Assembly (NCBI RefSeq): GCF_009725235.1
Contig: NZ_WJFC01000044.1
Span: forward strand, 12,712 to 76,711
From: Scytonema sp. UIC 10036
GTDB lineage: Bacteria; Cyanobacteriota; Cyanobacteriia; Cyanobacteriales; Nostocaceae
Direction: 5' to 3'
DNA length: 64,000 nucleotides
The position numbers and the translations under genes were made by a program. Numbering within the stretch: the stretch's first letter is position 1; each line of letters opens with the position of its first letter. This document shows positions 25,297 to 34,073 of the stretch, piece by piece. The notes below the pieces were generated by a model, which had not been told where the DNA came from, did no database searches, and saw only the letters and a program-made list of their open reading frames with translations.

Positions 25297-26277
25297 GTGG
25301 AAACGATCGCACTAGGACAGCAAGGTCCAACCGTAACACCCCTTTGCATTGGAACTTGGGCTTGGGGTGATAAACTCTTTTGGAATTATGGCAATAACTA
25401 CGGTTCAAAGGAGTTACAAGAAGCTTTTGATACAGCATTAGAAGTGGGTATCACCTTCTTTGATACTGCTGAGGTTTATGGATTTGGAGTTTCTGAAGAA
25501 TTTTTAGGGCAATTCATGCAGAAGACCGATAAACAGGTGCAAATTGCCACCAAATACGGTCCCGCACCTTGGCGATTTATGGGTCAGTCGGTTGCTGATG
25601 CCCTCACAGAAAGCCTGAAACGCCTGAAGGTGCAGCGAGTTGCTTTATACCAGGTCCATTGGCCTTTTGCCTTTTTTATGAGCCAAGAAACCCTCATGAA
25701 TGCTTTAGCAGATGAGGTAAAACGGGGCAGAATTGAGGCTATAGGTGTCAGTAATTACTCAGCACAGCAAATGCGGGAAGCTCACCAGTTATTAGCAGCT
25801 CGCGGAGTACCTTTAGCTGTCAATCAAGTCCGCTATTCCTTACTGACTCGTCAAATCGAAAGCAATGGAATTTTTCATACTGCTCGCGAGTTAGGTGTTA
25901 CGATACTGGCATATAGCCCACTCGCTCAGGGGTTACTGACAGGAAAGTATACAAGCGATAAGCCGGGTACGGCTTGCGCCAAGGGCGATCGCACTTACGA
26001 TTTTAAAGATGCGAGAAGGATAGACCCTCGATTTAGCCGAGAAGGTTTGCGGAAAATTGAACCCGTCATGTCCGTACTGCGTCAGTTGGGAGAAAAGCAC
26101 GGGCGCACTCCCGCCCAAGTTGCTCTCAATTGGTTAATTGCCCAAGGTAACGTCATTCCGATTGCAGGAGCCAAAACAGCCGAACAAGTACGGCAAAATG
26201 CCGGAGCTTTAGGATGGAAATTAGCTGATGATGAGATCTCGCAGCTAGAAGAAGTTAGTCGCCCTTGGTTGAGATAA
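25297..26277 (+). CDS. Aldo/keto reductase, with a repeat-derived in-frame insertion
   Basis: NAD(P)H-dependent oxidoreductase of the TIM-barrel AKR family, 326 aa from GTG 25297. Motifs: FFDTAEVYGFGVSEE (catalytic Tyr), ATKYGPAPW (Lys), YQVHWP (His), AIGVSNY, LAYSPLAQGLLTGKY and IPIAGAKTAEQV near the C-terminus (cofactor site). Between LLTGKY and the normal IDPRFSREGLRKIEP lies [19 protein letters not shown], encoded by the CGATAAGCCGGGTACGGCTT repeat plus a HIP1-like site (25954-25991). The insertion keeps the frame and sits in the loop where AKRs are most variable, so the enzyme may tolerate it. An upstream TTG at 25222 would extend the protein but is not supported. Confidence 0.9.
   Translation: METIALGQQGPTVTPLCIGTWAWGDKLFWNYGNNYGSKELQEAFDTALEVGITFFDTAEVYGFGVSEEFLGQFMQKTDKQVQIATKYGPAPWRFMGQSVADALTESLKRLKVQRVALYQVHWPFAFFMSQETLMNALADEVKRGRIEAIGVSNYSAQQMREAHQLLAARGVPLAVNQVRYSLLTRQIESNGIFHTARELGVTILAYSPLAQGLLTGKYTSDKPGTACAKGDRTYDFKDARRIDPRFSREGLRKIEPVMSVLRQLGEKHGRTPAQVALNWLIAQGNVIPIAGAKTAEQVRQNAGALGWKLADDEISQLEEVSRPWLR
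25954..25991. repeat. CGATAAGCCGGGTACGGCTT repeat inside a coding region
   Basis: A 25-bp stretch identical to that in the gatA leader (9573-9597), again followed by CGATCGCAC. It is here translated within the aldo/keto reductase. Its ends GATAAGCC/GGCTT are partly self-complementary. Confidence 0.8.
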
Positions 26278-26990
26278 TACCATTTTGGATTTTGGATTAA
26301 GGATTTCCAAGAAACAGATTAACGTAGGTTGGGTTGAGGAACGAAACCCAACACTTATCAAATCAGGGATTTCTGTAGGGTAGGCGTCCTCGCCCGTTAT
26401 TAATATAAACATTTGGTAAGCCAAAAAGTTTTCTTAAAGCTTCACAAATCTTGACAGGAGTCCTAGTTTGCACGCGAGTTAAATCGTCGGACATTGAAAG
26501 CAGCAAGATCGGTTTGGCTGTTTTTGCCAAGAATCATTTCAGCGATCGGAGTGCGTCCAATGAAAACTACACCGACTAAGTTGTTGGCAGTTAGAATTCG
26601 TAGTATTTTTGACCTCAATAGGAATAAATATATTTGCCTGCAAAGCTCTCGCTCAGAGTACTCCCAGTAATATTCAACCAGATAATACTTTGGTTTAGAA
26701 AAGGGAAAATATAATTACCTCGTTGAAATTTCACTTTAATTGACACTTATAAGTACGAGTATAATTCAACATTCGATTTGAAAACTTTGGCTGTTCTGTC
26801 TTGAAATTTGAGAAGAATTCTAAATAAGTAATGGGTGGTTTTTTGTAACTATTAATCTGTTTCATAAGTAAATCATACAAAACGTCATCTCCATTTTCAT
26901 CACATAAGTAAATTAGCAGGGTAAACGCATCTTAATTGAAACGAAAAATGAGGTATAAACTACTACGTAGCTTGATTGTCTAATATAAAA
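26278..26990. other. Gene-poor gap with repeats and small coding remnants
   Basis: Holds GTAGGTTGGGTTGAGGAACG (26322-26341), a copy of the MITE internal palindrome, and a GGCGTCCTCGCCC palindromic repeat (about 26384-26396) with a relative at 62416-62442. On the minus strand about 26466-26598 is a short stretch that reads like protein (LTANNLVGVVFIGRTPIAEM, then LAAFNVRRFNSRA), with no start codon or recognised family; it could be the C-terminus of a lost FAD oxidoreductase. The remainder is AT-rich with no supported gene. Confidence 0.45.
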
Positions 26991-27656
26991 TTAAGTAACT
27001 AAGCTATTATCAGCCATATATGTCAGCGAAAAACCATCTTTCTCAGTAGCAGAAGGAACAGCTACAACACGAAAACCGATGCTGACGTTGTCGTTGTCGG
27101 AGCGGCTCCTGAGACGATAAGCAGAACGGCAGACCTCGGGATCGCTGCTCCACGAACCACCTCGCAACAGCCGATATTCATTATTATCAGTTATCCAGGC
27201 ACTTCCGTCTGTTGGTGCGTCCCCATAGCTTTCATGCCAATCGTCTAGACACCATTCCCACACATTCCCGTGCATATCATGTAAACAGAAGTCATTAGCT
27301 GGAAAGCTTCCTACTTCGGTACTTTTTTTGAGCCATTTGTCTTCGGGAGCATTACCATCGTAATTCGCAACTTCGGCTGTAATCGTATTACCAAAGTAAA
27401 ATGGTGTTTTCGTTCCCGCCCGACAGGCATATTCCCACTCTGCTTCAGTTGGTAAACGATACATACGTCCTGTTTTTTTAGAGAGTCTATCACAAAACTC
27501 TACTGCATCAAACCAAGAAATGCTCTCTACAGGAAGACGCTCTCCTTTGAATCTTGATGGTCTTGGATTTAAATCTCTATTGACTCTAGGTAAAAAATCT
27601 GCGACTTTTTGCCATTGTTCTTGAGTGGCTGTATAGCTCGTGGAAACCGAAAACAA
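26991..27656 (-). pseudogene. Formylglycine-generating-enzyme-like (SUMF1/FGE-sulfatase) protein, 5' truncated
   Basis: About 210 residues match the FGE/sulfatase-modifying-factor domain: TATQEQWQKVADF, YRLPTEAEWEYACRAG, PFYFGNT, LHDMHGNVWEWCLDDW, YRLLRGGSWSSDPEVCRSAY and IGFRVV. The usual N-terminal MG-rich segment is missing, replaced at about 27640 by sequence from a different gene on the other strand, so the protein would start with MFSVSTSYTATQ rather than a full domain. In cyanobacteria such domains are often fused to kinases, caspases or STAND proteins; the partner is lost. The C-terminal catalytic Cys motif cannot be judged. Confidence 0.7.
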
Positions 27657-27878
27657 GAGAGTAGTTTCACTATCACAGGTACAGGTGGTTTACCCAACCG
27701 ACCCGGTGATGTATCAGTGTCAAATTATGCAACTGGCTCAGTAAGAAATGTCATACCTAGCAATCAATCCAGCCCTATCAATCGAGCAATTTGGAAAAAA
27801 GGCGACCCAATCGTTGAAGCTCAAGGTGTTTATCGAACTGCATCAGGGCAATTAATCTTAAGTCGTGAGTGCCAGTAG
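27645..27878 (+). pseudogene. C-terminal remnant of a filamentous-hemagglutinin-like (two-partner secretion) exoprotein
   Basis: The last ~78 codons read SSFTITGTGGLPNRPGD ... DPIVEAQGVYRTASGQLIL with a stop at 27876-27878. In cyanobacterial two-partner-secretion exoproteins the tail typically reads T-G-R-G-G-L-P, then I-V-E-A-Q-G-W, then G-x-V-x-L, so this is recognisable as the end of such a gene. The beta-helix body, secretion domain and transporter partner are absent. It abuts the truncated FGE-like gene head-to-head with no spacer. Confidence 0.65.
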
Positions 27879-27911
27879 TAATATATCTCCTATGCTCCAA
27901 CAAAACGAAGT

Positions 27912-27958
27912 AGAACCTCGCTAACTGCATTCTGTGGCTGCAGCACAGGAACGAGGGA
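27912..27958. repeat. Degenerate copy of the CTCGTTCC palindromic repeat
   Basis: GAACCTCGCTAACTGCATTC followed by a weak hairpin and GGAACGAGG matches the order of the copies at 29157-29212 and 41642-41752, with an altered central palindrome. Confidence 0.5.
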
Positions 27959-28197
27959 AAACTCGATGGAAAAGGTACCGCCCTCATCAGCCATGCTGTC
28001 GGCTTCATAGAGAATTGGTATAAGATATAAAATACTTCTTTATTCGCTATACTAGATTAACAGTTTAAAGGCAGGAAAGGGAAACAGTGAAGAAAGAAAA
28101 AAGAGAATACAAGAATAGCTATATAGATATATGGCAACAGAAAATTAGACTTTAAGAAGCAGACTTATCTGTGTTCTTTGGAATAGGAGAGATTTAT

Positions 28198-28449
28198 ATG
28201 AGGCAGTACACTACCCTAAGAGCTAGAAGAAAAAAGGCTACAAACTTTGGTTTTGTAGCGCGTAAGTTCAGACTCTTACTTGTAAACAGAAACCAAAAAG
28301 ATAACCTTTGGGAGAATCCTCCTCAAGTATCACAGGCAACGAGCGCAATTTTTCAAGAATTTAAACACACTTTTAAAGATTCACAGCGGTGGGATGGAGA
28401 TTTTGTTCTCAACAAAAAATGCACTCCCTTATTAGCTACGCCGTCATAG
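28198..28449 (+). CDS. Small basic hypothetical protein, 83 aa
   Basis: ATG 28198 is preceded by AGGAGAG at a good distance. The product is Arg/Lys-rich (LRARRKKATNFGFVARKFR) and has no membrane segment or recognised domain. I cannot name a family. It precedes the toxin-antitoxin pair on the same strand by about 50 bp, but there is no evidence they act together. Confidence 0.35.
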   Translation: MRQYTTLRARRKKATNFGFVARKFRLLLVNRNQKDNLWENPPQVSQATSAIFQEFKHTFKDSQRWDGDFVLNKKCTPLLATPS

Positions 28450-28498
28450 GTAGAATAGATGTATGATAGATTCTTGTCCCTTAACCTCAAAAATTAAT

Positions 28499-28729
28499 AT
28501 GAAACAAATTACCCTTGCAGAACTACCCGAAACAGTCCAAAACTTCATTAACCAAGCTCAAAAAACAGGTGAAACGCTCACTGTTGTACAAAATGGTGTT
28601 CCTTCTGCCATTATTTTCCCGATCCAGAAAAAATCTCTCCTAGCAACTCTCTCAACTCTTGAACCATTAGATGAAGACTTTGCTGATGTGGACGAAGGGT
28701 TGTTACCCTTGGATGATATTGAACTGTAA
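28499..28729 (+). CDS. Antitoxin of a VapBC-like pair (Phd/YefM-like fold)
   Basis: A 76-residue protein beginning MKQITLAELPETVQNFINQA, then GETLTVVQNGVPSAIIFP: the beta-alpha-beta core of a Phd/YefM-type DNA-binding antitoxin, followed by an acidic tail (LDEDFADVDEGLLPLDDIEL) able to neutralise the toxin. The ATG at 28499 is preferred over 28463 because homologues begin at this point. The stop is two bases before the toxin start, the usual coupled arrangement; autoregulation is expected but no operator was identified. Confidence 0.85.
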   Translation: MKQITLAELPETVQNFINQAQKTGETLTVVQNGVPSAIIFPIQKKSLLATLSTLEPLDEDFADVDEGLLPLDDIEL

Positions 28730-28731
28730 AA

Positions 28732-29178
28732 ATGAGTTATTTATACTTGTTAGATACAAACATCATTTCCGAACTAATTAAAAATCCCAGAGGAGTTGTA
28801 TTTTCAAAAATTCAAAATATTGGAGAAGATACAGTTTGTACAAGTATTGTAGTAGCGTGTGAATTAAGATTTGGATCGAAAAAAAAGAACTCTCAAAAGC
28901 TTATAGAAAAACTTGAAATCATCTTAAATAGTATTAAAATACTACCTTTAACTCATCCTGTAGAGCTATGTTACGCAGAAATTCGCACAGATTTAGAACA
29001 GCAAGGTAAACCGATTGGAGGTAATGACTTACTAATTGCTGCCCATTCTTTGAGCCTCGATCTAACTCTCGTTACCGCCAATGTTCGTGAATTTTCTCGC
29101 ATTTCTAATTTAAAGGTAGAAAACTGGCTCAAACCTGATGAAAACAGTAGCCAATCAGAGGAGGCAGAGCCTCGCTGA
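28732..29178 (+). CDS. VapC-type PIN-domain ribonuclease toxin
   Basis: PIN-domain endoribonuclease of about 148 aa. Acidic catalytic residues appear in LLDTNIISELIKNP (first Asp), VVACELRFG (Glu) and GGNDLLIAAHSL (Asp), with VTANVREFSRI near the end, all typical of VapC (FitB subgroup). It follows its antitoxin by two bases. The last ~10 residues (SSQSEEAEPR) are encoded by a CTCGTTCC-family palindromic repeat that begins at about 29157 and also supplies the stop codon TGA, so the native C-terminus was replaced or extended. Confidence 0.9.
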   Translation: MSYLYLLDTNIISELIKNPRGVVFSKIQNIGEDTVCTSIVVACELRFGSKKKNSQKLIEKLEIILNSIKILPLTHPVELCYAEIRTDLEQQGKPIGGNDLLIAAHSLSLDLTLVTANVREFSRISNLKVENWLKPDENSSQSEEAEPR

Positions 29179-29212
29179 CTGCATTCCCAGGCTGAGCCTG
29201 GGAACGAGAGGA
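29157..29212. repeat. CTCGTTCC palindromic repeat at the 3' end of vapC
   Basis: GAGGAGGCAGAGCCTCGCTG, then CATTCCCAGGCTGAGCCTGG and GAACGAGAGG. Same family as 9408-9470, 32134-32250 and 41642-41752. Two internal palindromes: GAGGCAGAGCCTC and CCAGGCTGAGCCTGG. Confidence 0.85.
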
Positions 29213-29248
29213 CTACTCCCTGTGTGAGAGGGTTATGATGATGGTTGG

Positions 29249-30958
29249 CTAAAACAAATTCAAATCTGTGACGGCACCTAAACTGCAGGAAGAAACTAAC
29301 TTGGCATACTTTGCTAACACGCCAGTTGTGTAACGGGGTGGGGGTGCTTGCCAATTAGCTTGTCGCTGTGCTAGTTCTTCATCAGACAGGTGTAAGTGCA
29401 GCAAACGATTGTGGGCATCAATTGTGATTGTATCGCCTTCTTCTACGAGAGCGATCGCACCCCCAACAGCTGCTTCTGGTGCAACGTGACCGACAACCAT
29501 ACCGTAAGTCCCACCAGAGAAGCGTCCATCGGTTATCAGTCCGACGGAATCTCCCAAGCCAGCACCAATCAGTGCTGAAGTCGGAGCAAGCATTTCCCGC
29601 ATTCCCGGTCCACCTTTAGGTCCTTCGTAGCGGATAACAAGAACATCTCCTGGGTTAATTTTCTTTTCTAGAATTGCATCCAAGCAGGATTCTTCCGATT
29701 CAAAAACTCTTGCTGGTCCCGTGATTTTTGGTGTCTTGACTCCAGTAATTTTTGCTACAGAACCTTCTGTTGCCAAGTTCCCTTTTAAGATGGCTAAGTG
29801 TCCTTGTTGATACATGGGATTGTTCCAAGGACGGATAACATCTTGATTGGCAGGTGGTTCATCGGGAACTTCTGCTAGCACTTCTGCCACTGTTTTTCCA
29901 GTAATAGTGAGACAGTCACCGTGGAGTAGATCGTGTACAAGTAACATTTTCATGACTTGCGGAATTCCACCGACTTTGTGCAAGTCTGTTGCTACATACC
30001 GTCCACTTGGTTTTAAATCGCACAGTACGGGAACGCGAGCGCGAATCGTTTCAAAATCATCTAAAGAAAGTTCTACACCGATAGCACGAGCAATTGCCAG
30101 CAAATGTAACACCGCATTTGTAGAACCACCGACTGCCATAATGACAGAAATAGCATTTTCTATAGATTTGCGGGTAATAATTTGGCTGGGTAAGATTTGT
30201 TTGCGGATGGCTTCTACTAAGACAAAGGCTGACTTTTCCGTGCTATCAGCTTTTTCTTCATCTTCGGCTGCCATTGTGGAAGAATAAGGCAAGCTCATAC
30301 CCATTGCTTCAATGGCACTAGACATGGTATTTGCTGTAAACATACCACCGCAAGATCCAGCACCAGGGCAAGCTCTGCGCTCTACTTCCATGAAATGATT
30401 TTCATCTATTTTATCAGCAACGTATTGCCCCACCGCTTCAAAAACACTGACAACGGTTAAATCGGTTCCCTTATAGTGTCCGGGTTTGATAGTTCCTCCA
30501 TACACAAAGATGGCAGGAATATTCATCCGAGCAATAGCAATCATTGCTCCTGGCATATTCTTATCGCAACCGCCAATTGCCAAGACACCATCCATACTTT
30601 GTCCGTTGCAGGCAGTTTCTATAGAATCAGCAATGACTTCCCTCGATACTAGGGAATATTTCATTCCCTCTGTTCCCATAGAAATACCATCGCTGATGGT
30701 AATTGTGCCAAAGAGTTGTGGCATAGCCCCAGCGCTTCGGACTCCCGCTTCTGCTCTTTCCGCCAGTTTGTTAATTCCCATGTTACAGGGAGTAATAGTA
30801 CTGTAGCCATTGGCAATACCAACAATAGCCTTGGTGAAATCCTCATCTTTAAAACCAACAGCACGCAGCATGGCTCTATTTGGCGATCGCTGCACTCCCT
30901 GTGTCACAACTTGGCTTCTAAAATTCTCTAACATTTTGCTATTCCCCGGTGCTGTCAT
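29249..30958 (-). CDS. ilvD: Dihydroxy-acid dehydratase
   Basis: Fe-S-dependent dehydratase that converts 2,3-dihydroxy-3-methylbutanoate to the keto acid precursors of valine, isoleucine and leucine. At 569 aa it has the normal length. Cluster and active-site motifs are present: [51 protein letters not shown] and the C-terminal [20 protein letters not shown]. The gene is monocistronic here, with the toxin-antitoxin pair convergent to it. An ATG at residue 9 ([10 protein letters not shown]) is an alternative start. Confidence 0.97.
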   Translation of the reverse strand: MTAPGNSKMLENFRSQVVTQGVQRSPNRAMLRAVGFKDEDFTKAIVGIANGYSTITPCNMGINKLAERAEAGVRSAGAMPQLFGTITISDGISMGTEGMKYSLVSREVIADSIETACNGQSMDGVLAIGGCDKNMPGAMIAIARMNIPAIFVYGGTIKPGHYKGTDLTVVSVFEAVGQYVADKIDENHFMEVERRACPGAGSCGGMFTANTMSSAIEAMGMSLPYSSTMAAEDEEKADSTEKSAFVLVEAIRKQILPSQIITRKSIENAISVIMAVGGSTNAVLHLLAIARAIGVELSLDDFETIRARVPVLCDLKPSGRYVATDLHKVGGIPQVMKMLLVHDLLHGDCLTITGKTVAEVLAEVPDEPPANQDVIRPWNNPMYQQGHLAILKGNLATEGSVAKITGVKTPKITGPARVFESEESCLDAILEKKINPGDVLVIRYEGPKGGPGMREMLAPTSALIGAGLGDSVGLITDGRFSGGTYGMVVGHVAPEAAVGGAIALVEEGDTITIDAHNRLLHLHLSDEELAQRQANWQAPPPRYTTGVLAKYAKLVSSCSLGAVTDLNLF

Positions 30959-31122
30959 CTTCCCTATGATGCATTTGTTCTGTGATTATCGCAAAATAAG
31001 TGGCTATATTTATGCGACGATCGCAAATCGTTTGTGCTTATAGGAGCATCATAGGTAGACTCTTTTAAGATGTCCAATATATATTTGTTTAAAATTGAGA
31101 CTTTTAAAATATTAAAAACCAG

Positions 31123-31209
31123 GAAGTACGATACCTCCAGTATTTTATTGCTGTCGCTGAGGAACTGTTCTTGAGTCGATTAGCTGAGCGATTATACTTA
31201 GCCCAATAG
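31123..31209 (+). pseudogene. LysR-family regulator, N-terminal remnant
   Basis: A 28-codon stretch reads EVRYLQYFIAVAEELFLSR, then LAERLYLAQ and a stop. This is the opening of the LysR HTH (M-E-x-R-x-L-x-Y-F-I-A-V-A-E-E), interrupted within the helix-turn-helix. The start codon is missing, and nothing of the effector domain follows. It lies in the ~280-bp gap upstream of ilvD, next to the beta-lactamase-fold gene. Confidence 0.6.
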
Positions 31210-31238
31210 CAGTATGCGAGGAATGCCAACAGATTAAG

Positions 31239-32111
31239 TTATCGGCTCGACATTAGAGCAATACACTTATTCATTTGCTCGCGCATGGTGTCGGGATCGG
31301 CATGATACCTCCGCCCATGACCGGGTAAAACCCATTCAAATGAGTAATTTGCAAGCTGGCGCATGGATTTAATTTGTTCTGACCAAGAGTACCAATTGTA
31401 ATCTCGAAAGGCTTCTAGCTGTTTGAGGTCGTCAGACCAAGCCAAATGGTCGCCAGTAAAAAGAAATTTGTTTTTGTATAGTAAAACAGTGTGTCCTTTG
31501 GTGTGACCGGGAACGGGAATAATCAATAATTCAGGAGTTAGTAAAAAAGGTTCTAAACCTGTTAGCTGTATTTCTACACCACGAGTTCCTGTAGTAATAT
31601 CTTCTGTGTGGAGAATGCGATCGCACTTAAAATGGTCAGCAAACTTTTGATGATCCGCTACGTCATCTTTATGAGTTAGGTACATATAGCGAATTTCGCC
31701 CATTTTTTCCAACCTTTTGACTAAAGGAGGCACAAATTGGGGAGAATCTACTAAAACATTACCTTCAGGAAGTTGAATAAAGTAACTAGCGCCTCCATAA
31801 GATTTTTCTGAATGATAGCCGCAATGATAGACGTTATCTTCAATTGGAATTGGAAAACTGAGTTGAGCAATTTTAATATCTTGAGGCGTTTCTACTGTAC
31901 CAATAGAATTGGTTGGACAAGATAAAAGAGCTTGAAGTGCTGCCAATCTTTCCTTCTCGTTTGTTGGTTGATGATAAACTGCTGACTGTTCTCTAATGTC
32001 TGTATATACAGATGGAGCCATCCAACGGCAGGTATCACAATCTATACAACTTGTATCGACATAAAAATCGCCATTAATATTTTCGGGGCGGCGTAGATTT
32101 AAATGAGCCAT
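31239..32111 (-). CDS. Metallo-beta-lactamase-fold hydrolase with N-terminal 4Fe-4S ferredoxin domain
   Basis: A 290-residue two-domain protein. Residues ~15-75 form a ferredoxin-like domain with CIDCDTCRWMAP and a fourth Cys in LLSCPTNS. Residues ~95-290 form a metallo-beta-lactamase fold: GYHSEKSYGGASYFI, LTHKDDVADHQKF (metal site, HxxDDxxDH rather than HxHxDH), PGHTKGHTVLL, FTGDHLAW and VLPGHGRRYH. Fusions of this kind suggest a redox-linked hydrolase; the substrate is unknown. The non-standard first motif may mean altered metal binding. Confidence 0.87.
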   Translation of the reverse strand: MAHLNLRRPENINGDFYVDTSCIDCDTCRWMAPSVYTDIREQSAVYHQPTNEKERLAALQALLSCPTNSIGTVETPQDIKIAQLSFPIPIEDNVYHCGYHSEKSYGGASYFIQLPEGNVLVDSPQFVPPLVKRLEKMGEIRYMYLTHKDDVADHQKFADHFKCDRILHTEDITTGTRGVEIQLTGLEPFLLTPELLIIPVPGHTKGHTVLLYKNKFLFTGDHLAWSDDLKQLEAFRDYNWYSWSEQIKSMRQLANYSFEWVLPGHGRRYHADPDTMREQMNKCIALMSSR

Positions 32112-32133
32112 GATATTATACCTTTGTAAAATT

Positions 32134-32250
32134 TAGAGGCAGAGCCTCTAATAATGCATTCCAACGCTGAGCGTTGGAACGAGAAATTAAGGGAAGGCTG
32201 AGCGTTGGAACGAGAAATTAAGGGAAGGCTGAGCGTTGGAACGAGAAATA
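32134..32250. repeat. CTCGTTCC palindromic repeat with tandem internal duplication
   Basis: GAGGCAGAGCCTC, then TGCATTCCAACGCTGAGCGT, then three copies of a GCTGAGCGTTGGAACGAGAA unit separated by ATTAAGGGAAG. One copy of the family has here expanded as a tandem array of about 32 bp per unit. Confidence 0.85.
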
Positions 32251-32334
32251 GGGGGGTGTGTAATATTAAGTCAACAGAACTATTGTATTTTGGGAGATTT
32301 TAGTATCATTTCCAATTAACAGCGATGATTTTGC

Positions 32335-32541
32335 TTACTGTTCTCCGTCTTTTGAAATCGTCTCTAAGAACTCAGGATAATTATCTAGATCGTCCATTGA
32401 CTGTAAAGGCGGCATTTTTACCCAAGTTCCTTCTTGCTTAGATCTGTCCATATAGGTATAAAACGCTTCGTTATCATCTTGATGCGCTAGAACATAAGTT
32501 CGTAGTTCTTTGAGAGTCATTTCATTAAAGTTAGGTTTCAT
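32335..32541 (-). CDS. DUF6887-like small protein
   Basis: A 68-residue acidic protein (MKPNFNEMTLKELRTYVLAH, then DDNEAFYTYMDRS) that matches my memory of the cyanobacterial DUF6887 family. It overlaps the start of its partner's reading frame by four bases (stop of the upstream gene / ATG), so they are translated together. Such two-gene modules of unknown function are often toxin-antitoxin-like; this is inference. No membrane segment. Confidence 0.75.
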   Translation of the reverse strand: MKPNFNEMTLKELRTYVLAHQDDNEAFYTYMDRSKQEGTWVKMPPLQSMDDLDNYPEFLETISKDGEQ

Positions 32542-32732
32542 GTTCTAAATTCCCATTTTCCATCTGGTTGTATAGCTACCTGAGTTTCATCACCAGCGAT
32601 GATGACGATTTCACCTACGCGTTCGTCCAACCGCACAAGATAAATGGGTCTGTACATCATCGTTAGGCGTCGGCATAGGAGAAAGCATTGCAATGTTTGT
32701 GCTGCTGTTGGGATAATTTTCGTACTCCTCAA
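32538..32732 (-). CDS. DUF6888-like small protein
   Basis: A 64-residue protein reading IIPTAAQTLQCFLLCRRLT, then YRPIYLVRLDERVGEIVIIA, then GDETQVAIQPDGKW, a pattern typical of DUF6888. It is the upstream partner of the DUF6887-like gene with an ATGA-type overlap. Function is not established. The pair lies between the Fe-S beta-lactamase gene and ctaB, same strand, but is separated from ctaB by a perfect hairpin. Confidence 0.75.
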   Translation of the reverse strand: MRSTKIIPTAAQTLQCFLLCRRLTMMYRPIYLVRLDERVGEIVIIAGDETQVAIQPDGKWEFRT

Positions 32733-32772
32733 TATTTTGTTTTTCTAGTTTAACGCTAAAAATGATGACAGC

Positions 32773-32806
32773 AAGAACGATAAGCCGTACCCGGCTTATC
32801 GTTCTT
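32773..32806. terminator. Perfect 15-bp hairpin between ctaB and the DUF pair
   Basis: AAGAACGATAAGCCG (32773-32787) pairs exactly with 32792-32806 around a TACC loop. It lies 18 bp after the ctaB stop on the minus strand. The core is the palindromic version of the repeat at 9573 and 25954. No T-run is present, so termination is inferred. Confidence 0.6.
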
Positions 32807-32823
32807 AAATTTCCACTAAAGTT

Positions 32824-33780
32824 TTACCCTACAAGTAGATGCAACTTATCCACAACAGCATTAATAACATGATGTGTAACGGGCAAACTATCAATAACCA
32901 TGCCAAGACACAACAGCATCATGTAAGAAATGGAGTAAAGAAACAATCCTTTTGCTAATGTACGATCTTCAGGATTGTGAAGCAATTGCCACGCTTTGTG
33001 TATGAATATGACTCCCAACCAAAGGGCAATGACTGTATAGACTGTTCCACTTTGGTGTAGAGGATAAACGAGCAACAGTGTCGCTGCTACAGTCACTAGG
33101 GTGTAGTACCAAATTTGCTGTACTGTTGGTTTTGTGCCAGCAACGACGGGAAGCATTGGGATGCCAACCTTTGCGTAGTCATCTCGAATCATCAAAGCAA
33201 GGGACCAAAAGTGAGGCGGTGTCCACAAGAAGACGATCCCAAAGATAAGCCAAGCAGCCCAGCTTAATGTGCCAGTTACCGCCGCCCAACCGACTAGCGC
33301 AGGAATTGCACCCGCCGCACCACCGATAACAATGTTTTGGGTACTGTGACGCTTGAGTAAATGCGTATAAATCAGTACGTAAAACACTATGCCAGACATT
33401 GCTAGCAAGGCGGCTAGTAAGTTAGCAAAAACGGAGAGTAATGTGAAAGAGATAACAGCGAGTGCGAGAGCAAAAATTAAAGCATCGCGGGGCTGTACTT
33501 TACCAGAAGGGAGAGGGCGATGGCGCGTCCTCTCCATGTCATAGTCTATGTCTCGGTCATAAACGCAGTTAATAACTTGGGCGCTTGCAGCTGCCAAAGT
33601 ACCACCAGCGAGCGTGACTAGTAACAGCAATGGGTTGACTTCCCCTTTAGCTGCTATCCACATACTTCCAGCTGTCGTAATGAGTAATAAGGGAATGATC
33701 CTGGGTTTTGTCAGCTGGTAGTAGCTATGAATAACCTGTAGAAATGTTTGGTGGTGGCGAGAGACATTAGTCTCGATCAT
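32824..33780 (-). CDS. ctaB: Protoheme IX farnesyltransferase (heme O synthase)
   Basis: UbiA-family integral membrane prenyltransferase that adds a farnesyl group to heme b, giving heme O for cytochrome oxidase. At 318 aa with about nine membrane helices. Asp-rich motif 1 reads [20 protein letters not shown] and motif 2 [15 protein letters not shown]. It is downstream of ctaA on the same strand (about 290 bp apart), and the two are divergent from ctaC-ctaD-ctaE, so heme A supply and oxidase subunits are encoded together. Confidence 0.96.
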   Translation of the reverse strand: MIETNVSRHHQTFLQVIHSYYQLTKPRIIPLLLITTAGSMWIAAKGEVNPLLLLVTLAGGTLAAASAQVINCVYDRDIDYDMERTRHRPLPSGKVQPRDALIFALALAVISFTLLSVFANLLAALLAMSGIVFYVLIYTHLLKRHSTQNIVIGGAAGAIPALVGWAAVTGTLSWAAWLIFGIVFLWTPPHFWSLALMIRDDYAKVGIPMLPVVAGTKPTVQQIWYYTLVTVAATLLLVYPLHQSGTVYTVIALWLGVIFIHKAWQLLHNPEDRTLAKGLFLYSISYMMLLCLGMVIDSLPVTHHVINAVVDKLHLLVG

Positions 33781-34073
33781 TTTGGCACTATTTCCTTATG
33801 TTTCAACAAATTGATCTGCTTCTCATGCTCAAACTTAGAATTTTGGGTTTAAGATTTTGGTGCGTGGAAGTAACTTTTAAGTGTCAATTTTGTGCTTTTG
33901 CTCATGACAAATCACCCCACACAAACCCTACCTGTTAGAAGAAGACGTGCCACAGATAGGGTGGGGTTTTCACCAAAATTGCGAAACTTTTGACAATTAA
34001 CAATTAACAAGTCATAACTAAACGTCCCCAAGCCAAAATCTCAAATCTAAAATCAATAAGAGCCAGTAGCTAA

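Noticed and set aside
28499..29178. Calling the pair a RelBE system
   Set aside because: The second protein has PIN-domain acidic motifs (LLDTNIISEL, GGNDLLIAA), not the RelE fold.
29847..30287. 146-codon frame antisense to ilvD
   Set aside because: Shadow of a strongly conserved gene without a start signal or similarity.
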